Shown one piece after another: positions 26,703 through 36,798 of a DNA stretch of 64,000 bases (within the stretch, counting starts at the first letter, position 1; each line of letters opens with the position of its first letter). The DNA lies in contig JAJSAM010000052.1 of NCBI GenBank assembly GCA_024274785.1, positions 89,679 to 153,678 on the forward strand. Reading direction: 5' to 3'. Source of the DNA: Planctomycetota bacterium (GTDB lineage: Bacteria > Planctomycetota > JAJSAM01). A program made the position numbers and the translations under genes. The notes beneath the pieces are model-generated. The model saw only the letters and a list, made by a program, of their open reading frames with translations, was not told where the DNA came from and did not search any database.

Positions 26703-29375
26703 ATGTCCCCGATCAAGCTGTTGTCCCTGGCGCTCCTGCTGTTGCTCGTCATCGCCGCGCCGGCGCTGCGGGCGGAAGACGATCCCGAAGAGCCCCCCGA
26801 AGCGCGGGCGAAGCGTCTGAAGATCCTGGCGGGCACGATCAAGGAAGAACTGGTGAAGGTCCTCGACGACGACGTGGTGGTGCGCGGCGATGCCCTTCAG
26901 GCGATCGCCAGAGCCGGCGCGGATCTGAAGGAGGTCGAGGTCGAAGGGCTTCGGAAGCGGGTGCTCGAGTCCGGCCTGACCGCCGAGGATCGCTTCATCG
27001 CCGTGCTGGCCGGCGAGATCCTGAACTACCTCGATCCGGAGGGGGTCGCCGAAGAGGTTGGTCGCAGGGCCTTTGGCGTGAAGAGCCCCGGGGCCCGGCG
27101 CCGGATGGGCCTCGCCGTGATCAGCGAGTTGCCCGTCAAGCGCTCCGGCGAACTCGCGGTGGCCATGGCATCGGGCGGCAGCGTCGAGACCCGGGTCCAC
27201 GCCCTGATTGCCCTCGGCAAGCTCCGCCTGCCGGAAACCTACCCGGCGCTGAGGTCGGCCCTGTCGGCTCAGGACGAGGAGGTCAAGAGCAACGCCGCCA
27301 TCGCCCTCGGTAAACTCGGCGATCCCCGCGCCATCCCCGCCCTTCTGCACCACCTCGAGGATTCTGACGGCGACCACCCCGCCTTCGCCGCCTGGGCCCT
27401 GAAGCAGTTCGATGATCCGAAGATCTTCTCCGCGATCATTGGCCGCCTGAAGAGCGACTCCGGTGAGCCCGGCGACGCCAAGGCCCGCATCATCGAGAGC
27501 AGCTCGAAGGCCGAGCATATCGACGATCTGAAGAAGATCCTCCAGGGGAACCGGTCGATGAAGTACCGCTACGCCGCGGCGCTGGCTCTCGGTCGTCTCG
27601 GAGCCCGGGACATCGAGGTGCAGCGGCTGCTCCTCAAAGGCATGATCAAGAGCAAGGAGGAGCGGGTGCGCTGGGCCTGCTTCTTCGCGCTCTCGGAGTG
27701 CGCGAGCCAGGAGATCGTCGAGGAGGTCGTCGAAGCGCTGAAGGATGCCGCCAACGCACGAAACTCCGCGCAGCACATGGTCTTCCGCTGCCTGGCGTTC
27801 ATCGCCGGCGACCTCAAGGCGAAAGGCGCCGCCTACGTGCTGTACAAAGCCGCCCGCCTGCACGTGAAGACCGAGTTGACCTGGCGCGTCGCCGCGGTGA
27901 ACCTCTGGAAGTGCGCAAATCCGAATGTCTACCGTCGCATCAAGGACGACTTCGACGCGGCCTCGGACAAGCGGGTCGTCCACCAGATCGCGGCGATCCT
28001 CGGCCGATCCCGGCGGGTGGAGGAGTTCAAGTTCCTGACGCGACAGTTCAAGAGACACCGGTCCGGCACGCCGGAGGCGTTCTCCGTCGAGCTGGCGCTC
28101 GAGCAGATGACCGGCCACTTCTTCGGTGCGGACTACGGCATCTGGCGTCACTGGTTCAGCAAGAACGAGAACTTCTTCGAGCCGCGCGAGTACCGTATCG
28201 ATCGGCGCCAGTGGCAGCAGGACTTCACGAAGAAGGACCGCGAATTCCGGCAGACGCCGAAGACCGAGCGAGCGGTGCAACTCGGTCTGGCCTGGATCTC
28301 CCGGCACATCTCCCTGAAGGGCAGCCTCGACCCGAACAAGTTCTTCGATCGCTGCTCGCGCAAGCCGACCTGCAAGAAGACCGGCGCCCGGCACATGCTC
28401 GACAAGGTAGGGTGCTCTTCCCTGGCCGCGCTCGCCTGCCTTGGCGGCGGCTACTCCACCGACAGGGGGAAGTACAAGGACACGCTGCAGCGGCTGCTCG
28501 ACTACATCGAGATCCGGCAGACCGCCGACGGGAACTTCACCACGACCGACCGGTTCCAGGGATACCAGCGGCCCATCGCCATCTACGCCCTCGCGGAAGC
28601 ATTCAACATCACCGGCAACATGCGCTACGAGGCGTACCTCCGGCGCGGAATCAACTACCTGGTGGAGATCCAGAACGAACTCGGCGGATGGCACTACCAG
28701 GCCAAGGCCCGGGAAACGGATACTTCGGTGATGTCCTGGGTGCTCCTCGGTCTCGGCGTGGCGCACAAGTCCGGGTTCCCTGTCCGGGAGTCCGTCTTCG
28801 AGGGTTGCGACATGATCCTCACCGCGTACTCGGAGCGGGTCACCAAGCATCGCGAGGAGTACATGGACCTCGACCCGGCCTACGGCTACGACGTGGGCAA
28901 GACCTTCCGCGGCGAGTACCAGACCGGTTACCAGTCGAAGGTTTCCGAGAACGCTACGACTTCTTTCGGGCTCATGGCCCGCATGTTCATGGGCTTCAGG
29001 CGCAGCCATCCGTTCTGCATCGGCTCCGGCTACTTCATCCTCGCAAACAATATGGAGCGGATGCCGAAGGGTGGCAACTTCGCGAAGTACGTCAGCCAGA
29101 ACCGCTTTCCGGCCTACGCCTGGTACTACGGGACCCTGGCCATGCACCAGATGGGCGGACACTTCTTCCGGCGATGGAACGAGGTCATCAAGGAACTGTT
29201 GCCCGGCCTGCAGAACAAAGAAGGGTGCGACGCCGGGGCCTGGCCGGTGCTAAACTACGACTTCGTTGCGGGTAAGGCGTACACGACGTGCATGGGCGTG
29301 CTCACGCTCGAGACGTACTATCGGTACAAGCCTTTCTGCGAAGAAGGAGTACAAGAGGAAGATGATGGCAAGTAG
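26703..29375 (+). CDS. Exported HEAT-repeat protein with prenyltransferase/squalene-cyclase-like C-terminal domain
   Basis: This 890-residue protein starts with a signal peptide (MSPIKLLSLALLLLLVIAAP) and an acidic linker. Residues of about 30-480 are HEAT repeats, for example VKSNAAIALGKLGDPRAIPALLHHL. Residues of about 530-860 form an alpha-alpha toroid of the prenyltransferase/squalene oxidase repeat type, with QRPIAIYALAEAFNITGN and GGWHYQAK. The catalytic DXDD of terpene cyclases is not seen, so the toroid is probably a binding or structural domain. The ATG at 26703 has AGAGG seven bases upstream. Proteins of this layout are frequent in Planctomycetota, but their function is unknown. Confidence 0.75.
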   Translation: MSPIKLLSLALLLLLVIAAPALRAEDDPEEPPEARAKRLKILAGTIKEELVKVLDDDVVVRGDALQAIARAGADLKEVEVEGLRKRVLESGLTAEDRFIAVLAGEILNYLDPEGVAEEVGRRAFGVKSPGARRRMGLAVISELPVKRSGELAVAMASGGSVETRVHALIALGKLRLPETYPALRSALSAQDEEVKSNAAIALGKLGDPRAIPALLHHLEDSDGDHPAFAAWALKQFDDPKIFSAIIGRLKSDSGEPGDAKARIIESSSKAEHIDDLKKILQGNRSMKYRYAAALALGRLGARDIEVQRLLLKGMIKSKEERVRWACFFALSECASQEIVEEVVEALKDAANARNSAQHMVFRCLAFIAGDLKAKGAAYVLYKAARLHVKTELTWRVAAVNLWKCANPNVYRRIKDDFDAASDKRVVHQIAAILGRSRRVEEFKFLTRQFKRHRSGTPEAFSVELALEQMTGHFFGADYGIWRHWFSKNENFFEPREYRIDRRQWQQDFTKKDREFRQTPKTERAVQLGLAWISRHISLKGSLDPNKFFDRCSRKPTCKKTGARHMLDKVGCSSLAALACLGGGYSTDRGKYKDTLQRLLDYIEIRQTADGNFTTTDRFQGYQRPIAIYALAEAFNITGNMRYEAYLRRGINYLVEIQNELGGWHYQAKARETDTSVMSWVLLGLGVAHKSGFPVRESVFEGCDMILTAYSERVTKHREEYMDLDPAYGYDVGKTFRGEYQTGYQSKVSENATTSFGLMARMFMGFRRSHPFCIGSGYFILANNMERMPKGGNFAKYVSQNRFPAYAWYYGTLAMHQMGGHFFRRWNEVIKELLPGLQNKEGCDAGAWPVLNYDFVAGKAYTTCMGVLTLETYYRYKPFCEEGVQEEDDGK

Positions 29376-29431
29376 CCGGTGGCCCTTTTGGTCGGGCGTC
29401 GGCGGCACGGGATAATCAGAGGGGGCAACGC

Positions 29432-29776
29432 ATGATTCACATCAGACATTCCGCCGGCGGCACCGCGATCGCCGACGCGCACAGCGTCGTTGACGCTCGG
29501 CCGGGACTGAGTTACCCGTCCTACGGTGAGGCTCGGATCATCGCCACCGGCAACAACGGTTACGTGCGGGGCAGTATCCACGGGATGGAGTTTCGGATGG
29601 AGCCGGACTCCCTCATGTACATCGACCGGGTTGGCCGATTCACCCAGACCAGGACTCGTTGGCGCGTCGACTTCGTGCGCTTCGGCAAACTCCTGAACGA
29701 TCTCTGGCCAAAGCTCGACAAGGGCACCGAGATCCAGACCGCCTGCATGGCGTCGCCGAACGTCTACGCCTGCTGA
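29432..29776 (+). CDS. Hypothetical protein, 114 aa
   Basis: The protein is small and soluble, with no signal peptide or membrane segment. It starts MIHIRHSAGGTAIADAHSVV at an ATG preceded by GAGGGGG, a strong ribosome site. The middle (EARIIATGNNGYVRGSIHGM) looks beta-rich. I do not recognise a family. It follows the HEAT-prenyltransferase-like gene by 56 bp on the same strand and may be co-transcribed with it. Confidence 0.5.
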   Translation: MIHIRHSAGGTAIADAHSVVDARPGLSYPSYGEARIIATGNNGYVRGSIHGMEFRMEPDSLMYIDRVGRFTQTRTRWRVDFVRFGKLLNDLWPKLDKGTEIQTACMASPNVYAC

Positions 29777-30144
29777 TCAACCTCTCGGAAGGTGCTCCTC
29801 CGATTCGGGGTAGCGTTTTCCGGGTTCCGCGAGCGTCCCGGTCTACAGGGCCCGGTCGAGATCCTCGTCCGCCCGGAGGCCGTCCGTGTCGTAGCCCGAA
29901 TCGGTCAGGGCGGGCAGGATGCGGGCGGTTTCCGCGTGCGGGCCATCCCCGCAGCACGTGCTTGCCCGTCGCAGTCGCCGGTCGGGGTGATCAGGCGCAT
30001 GACCCGGGCCTCCGCATGAAAACTCCGGGATTGTGATGCGTGCTGGCTGCCCGGATTCCTCTGCCGTTTGTCGCCGGACTCGAAATCGGGTTCCTTTGAC
30101 GTTCGCGGCACCAGTGGCTACAACCTCCGGTCACCGGGACATCC
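29777..30144. other. Intergenic region, no supported gene
   Basis: Nothing convincing is seen on the plus strand. On the minus strand one frame ending at 29843 reads HAETARILPALTDSGYDTD before its stop, with protein-like composition, but it has no start or ribosome site and may be a chance or decayed fragment. Confidence 0.3.
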
Positions 30145-30507
30145 ATGAGCGAACTTCCGTCACCACCGCAGTTGCCGCGATCAAACGGGCCGCCGCCCCC
30201 GTCGCCGGTGCCCGGGGCGGACGGATCGCCTTCGGACCTCTCGCCGCATCGGGGCGTCCTCATCCTCATTCTTGGAATCTGCTCGTGGGTGACAGGGTGC
30301 TTTGTGCTGGGGATCATCGCCTGGGCCATGGGTAACCGCGACCTCCTGGAGATGGAGGAGGGGAGGATGGACCCCGAGGGAATGGGGTTGACCAGGGGAG
30401 GGCGCATTGCCGCGATGGTGCATGTCATCCTCGTGTGCATCGGCCTTCTGGTGATGTTGATCGGGCTGATCGGGTTCGGCGTCTATCTGTTCGAGGCCGG
30501 TCGGTGA
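30145..30507 (+). CDS. Small membrane protein, DUF4190-like
   Basis: This 120-residue protein has a Pro-rich cytoplasmic N-terminus (about 35 residues) and two hydrophobic helices (about 39-62 and 89-115). Between them lies WAMGNRDLLEMEEGRMDPEG, close to the loop of DUF4190-type proteins, which usually read AWVMGNRDL. The family's role is unknown. The stop overlaps the start of the next gene (GTGA), so the two membrane proteins are coupled. Confidence 0.6.
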   Translation: MSELPSPPQLPRSNGPPPPSPVPGADGSPSDLSPHRGVLILILGICSWVTGCFVLGIIAWAMGNRDLLEMEEGRMDPEGMGLTRGGRIAAMVHVILVCIGLLVMLIGLIGFGVYLFEAGR

Positions 30508-30920
30508 GGCCGCGCCTGAAGCGAGTCGAGCGGCGTCTCTCCGGGATCGGCACGCCGTGGATCGCCCTCCTGATCTGGGCCGTTCTCGTCGGGTCGCTCG
30601 TGGTGATCTACCGGATGACCGGGCGCAGCTTTTCGCTCTGTACCTTTCGCGCCGTGTCCGGCATCCCCTGCCCGTCCTGTGGTTCGACCCGCGCCGTGTT
30701 GCGGGTGCTCGATGGCGACCTTCTCGGCGGTTTCCTGATGAATCCCCTGGTGATGCTCGCCCTCACGGTGATCGGTGTCGTCCTGGCGCTCCGCCTGCTC
30801 TTTCGATGGAGGGTCGAGTGGAACTTCGGGCGAGCGGATTACTGGATCCTCGGGGCGCTGCTGCTGGGGGCGGTCGCGGCGAACTGGATCTGGGTGATCC
30901 GGTGGCACGCCACGCCGTAA
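30504..30920 (+). CDS. DUF2752-family membrane protein
   Basis: The GTG start overlaps the preceding stop by 4 bp, giving 138 residues. The motif CTFRAVSGIPCPSCGSTRA followed by DGDLLGGFLMNPLVML is the DUF2752 signature, and three or four hydrophobic helices follow. Members are small inner-membrane proteins of unknown function. The preceding DUF4190-like gene is a common sort of neighbour. It converges with the TPR gene, whose stop lies 36 bp away. Confidence 0.8.
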   Translation: MRPRLKRVERRLSGIGTPWIALLIWAVLVGSLVVIYRMTGRSFSLCTFRAVSGIPCPSCGSTRAVLRVLDGDLLGGFLMNPLVMLALTVIGVVLALRLLFRWRVEWNFGRADYWILGALLLGAVAANWIWVIRWHATP

Positions 30921-30955
30921 CTCGGGAGGGCGCTGCCCCCCCCGATGTGCGCGCA

Positions 30956-32773
30956 TCACCCCTCGGCGGCCTGCTGCGACAGCGCCATCTTGATCCCCTC
31001 GACGAAGCCCGGCAGTAACGCGTGGTCCGGTTCGAGGGCGCGCGCCAACTCAACCGCGGCGATAGCCTGCTGCACCTCGCCCATCCGGAGCAGGGTGTCC
31101 GCCAGATTCAGGTGGTAGACGGCGGCGTTCGGGGCCTGCTCGATGGCCTTGCGGTGGGCTTCCACCGCGGCTTTCAGCTTGCCGCGGGCGCGGAGCGCGG
31201 AGGCCAGGCCGGACAGCGCCTCCGGGTCGTCGGGAATCTGCTTCAGTGCCTTCTTGAACTGGCTTTCGCTCTTGCGTGCCTTCCTCGTGGCCAGGAGAGC
31301 AATCCCCAGCCGGGTGCGCGCCTCCACGAATCCCGATTCCTCTTGCAGGAGGGCCTTCAGGAGGATCACCTGTTCGTCGGCCGGGCGCTCCACCGCCTCC
31401 GCCAGCATCTCGACCATTCTCGCCTGGTACTCCGCAGGCTCCACGTCCCCGATCGCCTCGCGCGCCAGTTCGGCGAGGTGGCCCTCGGCCCGAAGCGCCT
31501 TTCGCAGATGATGCAGGGCGGGGACCCGGAGGTTGTCGGCGGCATAGGCGCGGCCCAGGTGCAAGTGGGCTTCGAGGATCGGGCCGCCTTCGCGAATGGC
31601 GTGTTTCAGGTGGGGGATGGCGGCTGCAAAACGGTCCTGTTCCGCGAGGTGGACCCCGTAGGCGAGGGGTAGCGCGGAGCCGATGTTCTCGTGCTCGAGG
31701 CCACGCTGGAAGACCTCTTCCGCAACGACGAACTCGCCTCGCGAGGCCAGGATGCGACCGAGATCGGCGAAGATCCGCGGTCGTGCCCCGGGCAGGTCCG
31801 CTGCCTGCCTCCACAGCTTGATGGCGCCATCGAGGTCGCTTGTCCTCTCCCGGATCAGTCCGAGCTGGTAGCACGCCTCCGCGCCGAGTTGCGGGTCCGT
31901 CTTCACCGTTTCGAGCACTTTCCCGGCGCGGCCGGTCCGGTCCTGGCGCAGGTGGAGCAGGCCGAGGTCGAAGCGCAGTGTCGCGCGTCCGGGGTCGATC
32001 GAGAGCGCCATTCGCAGTGCCTCTTCCGCACCGTGCAGATCGCCCTTCGTGCCGAGAATCTGCCCCAGGGCGGCGAATGAGCGCCAGCCCTTCCGGTCGA
32101 TCTTCGTCAGGCGTCGGACCGCCTCCTCCGCCGCGTCGATGGGCACCTGTCTCCCGGCGGCCATCGCCGCGGCGAACATGGCGAGCTCTTCCTTCGCCGC
32201 GGTCAGGCCCGGTTCGGCGTCGAGGGCGTCGAAGTACGGGGTGAAAAGCGCCTCCGGATCTTCGAGGTCGCAGAAGGTGTCGATCGAGGCGGCCCCTTCC
32301 CGCGCGCGGAGGAGGTCAAGCCAGGCATCGAACTTCCGCGCCGGGAATTCGTCCAGTCCCGGACCATCCGTGGCCTGCCCCGCGGCGGAAAGCACCAGCC
32401 GGGCGGCGGCACTGAACACCGCAAATCCGTCGTAGTGCGCCGCCTGAAAGCTCTCCTCGACGACGCGACCGAGGTCGGAGGTGCGCAGCACTTCGATGGT
32501 CAGGCGGAACGGATCCCCGGCGTCGAGGTCACCATGCACCAGCAGGTCGAAGCCGGGCGATCCATCGACGAGTCGGCGCAACTGGTCCGCCGCCCAGCGC
32601 TTCGGATAGACGCCGAACACGCGCCGATTTTCGACGACGTGCTGGAACGGGACGAACCGGGTCGTCAGCCCGGCCGCGGCAGCGACGCGAGCTGCGAGTT
32701 CACGCGGCACGGCCCGGGTCAGGCTGCCCGCGCCGTCCGCAAGGGCCAGGGGAACGAAGAGGACTTTCTCCAT
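30956..32773 (-). CDS. TPR-repeat protein
   Basis: This 605-residue protein has an alpha/beta N-terminal portion (residues 1-200, with VLFVPLALADGAG and LLVHGDLDAGDPFRL). After that, tetratricopeptide repeats fill most of the length, for example GDLHGAEEALRMALSIDPGR and GKLKAAVEAHRKAIEQAPN. There is no signal peptide, so it should be cytoplasmic. The N-terminal part recalls proteins that compute a periplasmic-style score or bind a ligand, but I cannot name it. TPR arrays bind other proteins; the partner is unknown. The lipoprotein gene upstream on the same strand is 71 bp away and may share its transcript. Confidence 0.7.
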   Translation of the reverse strand: MEKVLFVPLALADGAGSLTRAVPRELAARVAAAAGLTTRFVPFQHVVENRRVFGVYPKRWAADQLRRLVDGSPGFDLLVHGDLDAGDPFRLTIEVLRTSDLGRVVEESFQAAHYDGFAVFSAAARLVLSAAGQATDGPGLDEFPARKFDAWLDLLRAREGAASIDTFCDLEDPEALFTPYFDALDAEPGLTAAKEELAMFAAAMAAGRQVPIDAAEEAVRRLTKIDRKGWRSFAALGQILGTKGDLHGAEEALRMALSIDPGRATLRFDLGLLHLRQDRTGRAGKVLETVKTDPQLGAEACYQLGLIRERTSDLDGAIKLWRQAADLPGARPRIFADLGRILASRGEFVVAEEVFQRGLEHENIGSALPLAYGVHLAEQDRFAAAIPHLKHAIREGGPILEAHLHLGRAYAADNLRVPALHHLRKALRAEGHLAELAREAIGDVEPAEYQARMVEMLAEAVERPADEQVILLKALLQEESGFVEARTRLGIALLATRKARKSESQFKKALKQIPDDPEALSGLASALRARGKLKAAVEAHRKAIEQAPNAAVYHLNLADTLLRMGEVQQAIAAVELARALEPDHALLPGFVEGIKMALSQQAAEG

Positions 32774-32844
32774 GGGGAAAAAGGGTACTCCTACCGGTCG
32801 GGAATCCTGAAGTCAGGCCAGGGGGTCGCCCCCTTTTCTTCTCC

Positions 32845-34836
32845 CTACTCGAGACGCAGCAACTTCAACTGATGCATCTGCAGCGGATCCGGCGCCGGCA
32901 ATTCCTTCGTCATGCCCGGGGCCAGGGGGGGCGGCTCGGCGGCCGTAAAGCCCCCGTGGGCGGCGTCGGCGCCAAACGCTTCCAGAGCCATGGCGCCTTC
33001 GAAGAACGGGGCGCCGATGCAGATGAACCAGGCATCGACCGTCTCTTCGTCGTAGACCACCACGAGGTCGTCGCCATCGATCACCGCGTCATAGCCCATC
33101 CAGGCGATCTGCGTGATCCGGTAGCCGTAGTCCGGAGGGGCGAATGCGGCGCCGGCGCCGGGAGCGCCCGCATCCGGCGGCAGGGTTCCGCTTTCCACCA
33201 TCTTCGCGGTGGTCAACCGATACTGCCTGGGGCCGCCGGCGTCGAAGTCGTCCCAGTGAACCAGGTGCAGCTCCTGGCCTTCCTGCGCAAAGGCGAGATA
33301 CAGCAGGTCGACGCGCGTTGTGGAATCGGTGGTCCGGGCGAAGATGCCGGGGGTGTGCGCGCCTGGGTCCCCGACGGTGAGCGGGCTTCCGAACGTCCGG
33401 CCGGCGTCGTCGCTGACCCGAAGCCTGACACCCTCGCGGCCCTCGCAGGCGAAGAAGATCCGGAGATCCTCACCGCTTCCGGTCAGCGCCACCGACGGGT
33501 CCTTGCCGATGATCCGATCCTCCTCGACCAGGGTATCGGTGAACTTGCCTCCCCACGGGCGCACCGCGCAACGGTTCCGGGTCAGGCTCTCCCAACTGCC
33601 GTCCTCGAGTTGCGTGAACCGGGAAAACCCGTAGCCGATGACCAGGTCGCCGCCCCTGGACCACTTCGCGTCCATGATCAGTGGCGAGACGTCGCCCGCG
33701 TCGTGGTAGACGATTCGTTCCGGCGCGAAGTCGAAACTCGTCGGGGAGCCGTCGCCATCCGCCGCGTCGGGCTTCCCTTCGACGAGGACGAGGTCGCTCG
33801 TTCCATTCTCGTTGCTGCGCCAGTAGAGAACCGCCAGGCTGTAATCCGCGGCCATGGCCAGGGTGGCCAGGCGGGGCCGGTGGCTTTCCGTCGCGGGGCC
33901 GAACCGCTCGGTCTGGGTGAAGGTCGCCCCCCGGTCGAAGGAGAGCCTCAGTTCGGTGCGGTCACCGCCGCTGCCGACGAGGGCGAGGACGTTGTGGAGG
34001 CCCGCAATCTCGTGGTCGCGCCAATGGCCGGAGTCGGGGCTGATCTCCGCGGATCCGCCGCCGGTCACGTCGCCGCTCGAGTGGTCCACCTGCATTCGCA
34101 TCTCGAAGCGGGCGTAGCTCCGGGGATCGGCCCGGTCGCCCTCGTAGCAGACGATGCTCGTGCGGTCCCCTGAGACCGCGATGGTGGGGAGGCCGAAGCT
34201 GAAGGAATCGCTCGAATAGACCGTCGCCTCCTCTGTCACGCCGGGGTAGTCCCCCCCGGAGCCCGCCGCGGCATTGATTCCGGACTCCGGCCCGATGCGC
34301 ACCCGGACGAGCGCCCGCGAGCGGTTCTCGCCCTCGTTCGCCTCGACCGCGATGATGTGATCCCGATCGATGTTTCCACGGACGGTAAAACGCGCGAAAC
34401 CGTCTCCGTGCGCGTCGAGCCAGTCACCGCTACTCGTGGTCCCGGAGGCGGAGGGGATCATCCCCGCCCGGGCCAGAGAGCCCGGTCCGCCGCCCGGCGT
34501 GGTCGCACCATCGCGCGCATGGGCGATGGACAGGCGTACGATCCCCTGGTTGGCTTCGCTGCGGGAGATCAACTCGAACGCGAAGGGCTCCCCGGAGGGC
34601 GTGGTCAGATCGAAGGCGGAATCGAAACCAGACCAGCCCAACCGGTCGAGGTCCACGTCTCCGGCCCAGTCGTCATCGGCCGTGGGCTCGACACCTTCCA
34701 TCCCCGCGGCGAGGATGAGGGTGGCCGGGGCCGGTTCGGAGGGCGAAGACGGAACGAAGACCGCACCGGAACCTCCTCCACCGCCACAGCCCGAAAGGAC
34801 GATGACAACGATCAGGATGATCCAACCTCGACTCAT
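32845..34836 (-). CDS. Lipoprotein with Asp-box (BNR/sialidase-like) beta-propeller
   Basis: This 663-residue protein has a lipoprotein signal (WIILIVVIVLSGC, with Cys as the lipidation site) followed by a Gly/Ser/Pro linker. Two clear Asp-boxes, SFDRGATFTQ and SDDAGRTFG, and repeated beta blades such as DYSLAVLYWRS and VDLLYLAFAQEGQEL point to a sialidase-type propeller. The catalytic Arg triad was not traced, so enzyme activity is unproven. The start at 34836 was chosen for its ribosome site (GGAGGTGGAGCC) and lipobox. It is probably anchored in the outer or inner membrane, facing the periplasm or the outside. Confidence 0.65.
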   Translation of the reverse strand: MSRGWIILIVVIVLSGCGGGGGSGAVFVPSSPSEPAPATLILAAGMEGVEPTADDDWAGDVDLDRLGWSGFDSAFDLTTPSGEPFAFELISRSEANQGIVRLSIAHARDGATTPGGGPGSLARAGMIPSASGTTSSGDWLDAHGDGFARFTVRGNIDRDHIIAVEANEGENRSRALVRVRIGPESGINAAAGSGGDYPGVTEEATVYSSDSFSFGLPTIAVSGDRTSIVCYEGDRADPRSYARFEMRMQVDHSSGDVTGGGSAEISPDSGHWRDHEIAGLHNVLALVGSGGDRTELRLSFDRGATFTQTERFGPATESHRPRLATLAMAADYSLAVLYWRSNENGTSDLVLVEGKPDAADGDGSPTSFDFAPERIVYHDAGDVSPLIMDAKWSRGGDLVIGYGFSRFTQLEDGSWESLTRNRCAVRPWGGKFTDTLVEEDRIIGKDPSVALTGSGEDLRIFFACEGREGVRLRVSDDAGRTFGSPLTVGDPGAHTPGIFARTTDSTTRVDLLYLAFAQEGQELHLVHWDDFDAGGPRQYRLTTAKMVESGTLPPDAGAPGAGAAFAPPDYGYRITQIAWMGYDAVIDGDDLVVVYDEETVDAWFICIGAPFFEGAMALEAFGADAAHGGFTAAEPPPLAPGMTKELPAPDPLQMHQLKLLRLE

Positions 34837-34974
34837 GGCTCCACCTCCGCGATAACTGCCCCGGACCCGCATGATAACCCGAGATCGCATCGGTGAACCA
34901 TCCGGAGCTGAGGCTGGGCTGCGGAGAGGGCGAGGTTCTTCGGAGAGCTGCGATCGGTGATTGGATTTCTGCGA

Positions 34975-35002
34975 TTGACAGGGGCTTCCCCGCTGCTACG
35001 GT
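34975..35002 (+). promoter_or_regulatory. Candidate sigma-70 promoter for the symporter-porin operon
   Basis: A perfect -35 hexamer TTGACA (34975-34980) is followed after 16 bases by TACGGT (34997-35002), a weak -10. It points toward the symporter gene, about 185 bp away, and lies in the divergent gap. Confidence 0.4.
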
Positions 35003-35184
35003 GGGTATTCAGACGTGGGGTCCAATTCATGACCAGTGGGTTTTCAGCGATGCCGCCGTTCGCGCGGCATCCGCACTGAGCGAGGGTTCCCCGGCGCAGT
35101 GGCTGCGCCGATCGGGGGGCCTGCACGCGCTGACCCGGACTCCCAGCATCGAGCCGGCTCTCCACCCCCCGCGAGGGAGGAAGC

Positions 35185-36798
35185 ATGGAGAATCTCGGAT
35201 TCCGGCTCGTCTTTCTGGCCTACGCCGCCGTGGTGGTCGCCATCGGCTTCGTCGCCTGGCGCCGCAAACGCGTCCGGAGCCTGAGCGAGAAGGGCCTCGA
35301 GTTCTGGATGGCCAACCGGGAACTTCCCGGCTGGCGATTGGCCATCTCGCTCACCTCGGGCTGGCTCATGCTCGGTTGGATCGGCTTCGGGATGAGCCAG
35401 ATCTACATGTACGGGGTCACCGGACTGTGGATTCTGCCGATCCCCTGGTTGGTCCTCTGCATCTGGATCATCTTCCTCGTGCCCTACGTCCGGCGTGTGG
35501 CCGCGGTGTCTCTTCCGCAGAGCATCCAGCATCGCTTCGGCTCCGGCGCACGTATCACCGTGGCGATCCTCTCCATCCTGATCTTCACCGCCTGGACCGG
35601 CGCCGAGTTGTTCATGGCCGGGTCGCTGCTCGAGGGGTTCCTCGGTGTCCCGGCCCGGCTCGTGATGCTCATCTTCGTCCTGCCGATCATCGGCTACACG
35701 GTGCTCGGCTCGTTCCGGGCGATCGTCACGACGGACCTCGTGCAGTTTCTGGCGATGGTCTTCTTCATGATCGCCCTCGGCTGGACTGCCATCAGCGAGG
35801 CGAACAGCGCGACGGGAGGGGAGGTGCTCACCGCCATTGGCAACAGCGCGCCGCCATGGAGCGGTGAGGGACACGCCTTCGACTTCGCCTTCCTGGGGTG
35901 GGTGTTCCCCGTCGCTCTCCTCGTGGGCTATCTGCCGGGATGGGCGGTGGAACAGGATCTCTGGCTTCGCATCCAGTCCGCTCCGACCACCAGGGAGGCT
36001 CGCAAGGGCGCTATCCTGGCGCTCTTCTCCATCGGGGTGTTCGTCATCACGATCCCCACCCTGGTCGCGTTCGCGGCTCTCGTCGTATTCCCGCCGGCGG
36101 GAGGCGCGGCCCATGAGGCGGTCGGCGCCGACGCTTACGGGATCATCCCCGCGTTTATTCTGCGGATGAGCCCGGCGCTCCAACTGCTGATGGTCCTCGG
36201 GCTCATCTCCTGCCAGATGTCCACGGTGGACACCTTCGCCAACGTGACGGCGATGCCGATGAGCTTCGACCTGCTGGAGCCGCGTGCGCGCCGGGGATCC
36301 CGGTCGGATCGGGCGAAGGTGACCCGGCGGGCGCAGTGGATCAGTGTCCTGGCGATCGTGCTCGGCCTTGGATACGCCCTGGTCAGCGAGAGCCTGGCGG
36401 ACGTGTACTATCTCTCTTCCGGAGTGCTCTCCGCCTGTATCGCCGTTCCCGTTGCGGCGATCTTCTGGCGCCGCGCGAATGCCTCCGGAGTGCTGGCGGC
36501 GATCGCCGCCGGCTTTGTGGGTACGCTTGGCACCTACGTCCTCGAGTACCACACCGCGATCGAACTCCCGGATGTGCTCACCGGTTCCCGAGGCTACCTC
36601 TATGTCGGAACCGGCGTCGTCCTCTCCATCTTCACGCTGATCGTGGTCTCCCTGCTCGGCGCGCCTCCTTCGCCTGCCCAACGCGCTGCCGTTCTGCCGC
36701 AACCGGCGGAGCACACCACCTCGCTCGAACCGGTCAGTGAGGGTGACTACTCGATTTCCCCGGAGCACCAGGCCGTCGGCGAAAGGACGGACTCATGA
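35185..36798 (+). CDS. Sodium:solute symporter (SSS family)
   Basis: This 537-residue inner-membrane protein has about 13 hydrophobic helices and the SSS fold. The N-terminal region reads FWMANRELPGWRLAISLTSG, where the Ser/Thr-rich first helix normally shapes the sodium and substrate site. Later come SLPQSIQHRFG, TDLVQFLAM and DTFANVTAMPMSFDL, all standard for the family. A strong ribosome site (GGGAGGA) precedes the ATG. The stop overlaps the ATG of the porin gene (ATGA), so the same substrate probably crosses both membranes. The substrate is not predictable; solute, proline, acetate and sialic acid transporters all share this fold. Confidence 0.88.
   Translation: MENLGFRLVFLAYAAVVVAIGFVAWRRKRVRSLSEKGLEFWMANRELPGWRLAISLTSGWLMLGWIGFGMSQIYMYGVTGLWILPIPWLVLCIWIIFLVPYVRRVAAVSLPQSIQHRFGSGARITVAILSILIFTAWTGAELFMAGSLLEGFLGVPARLVMLIFVLPIIGYTVLGSFRAIVTTDLVQFLAMVFFMIALGWTAISEANSATGGEVLTAIGNSAPPWSGEGHAFDFAFLGWVFPVALLVGYLPGWAVEQDLWLRIQSAPTTREARKGAILALFSIGVFVITIPTLVAFAALVVFPPAGGAAHEAVGADAYGIIPAFILRMSPALQLLMVLGLISCQMSTVDTFANVTAMPMSFDLLEPRARRGSRSDRAKVTRRAQWISVLAIVLGLGYALVSESLADVYYLSSGVLSACIAVPVAAIFWRRANASGVLAAIAAGFVGTLGTYVLEYHTAIELPDVLTGSRGYLYVGTGVVLSIFTLIVVSLLGAPPSPAQRAAVLPQPAEHTTSLEPVSEGDYSISPEHQAVGERTDS

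Noticed and set aside
29843..30010. Minus-strand protein-like stretch before a stop at 29843
   Set aside because: No start codon, ribosome site or family match; kept only as a note for the gap.
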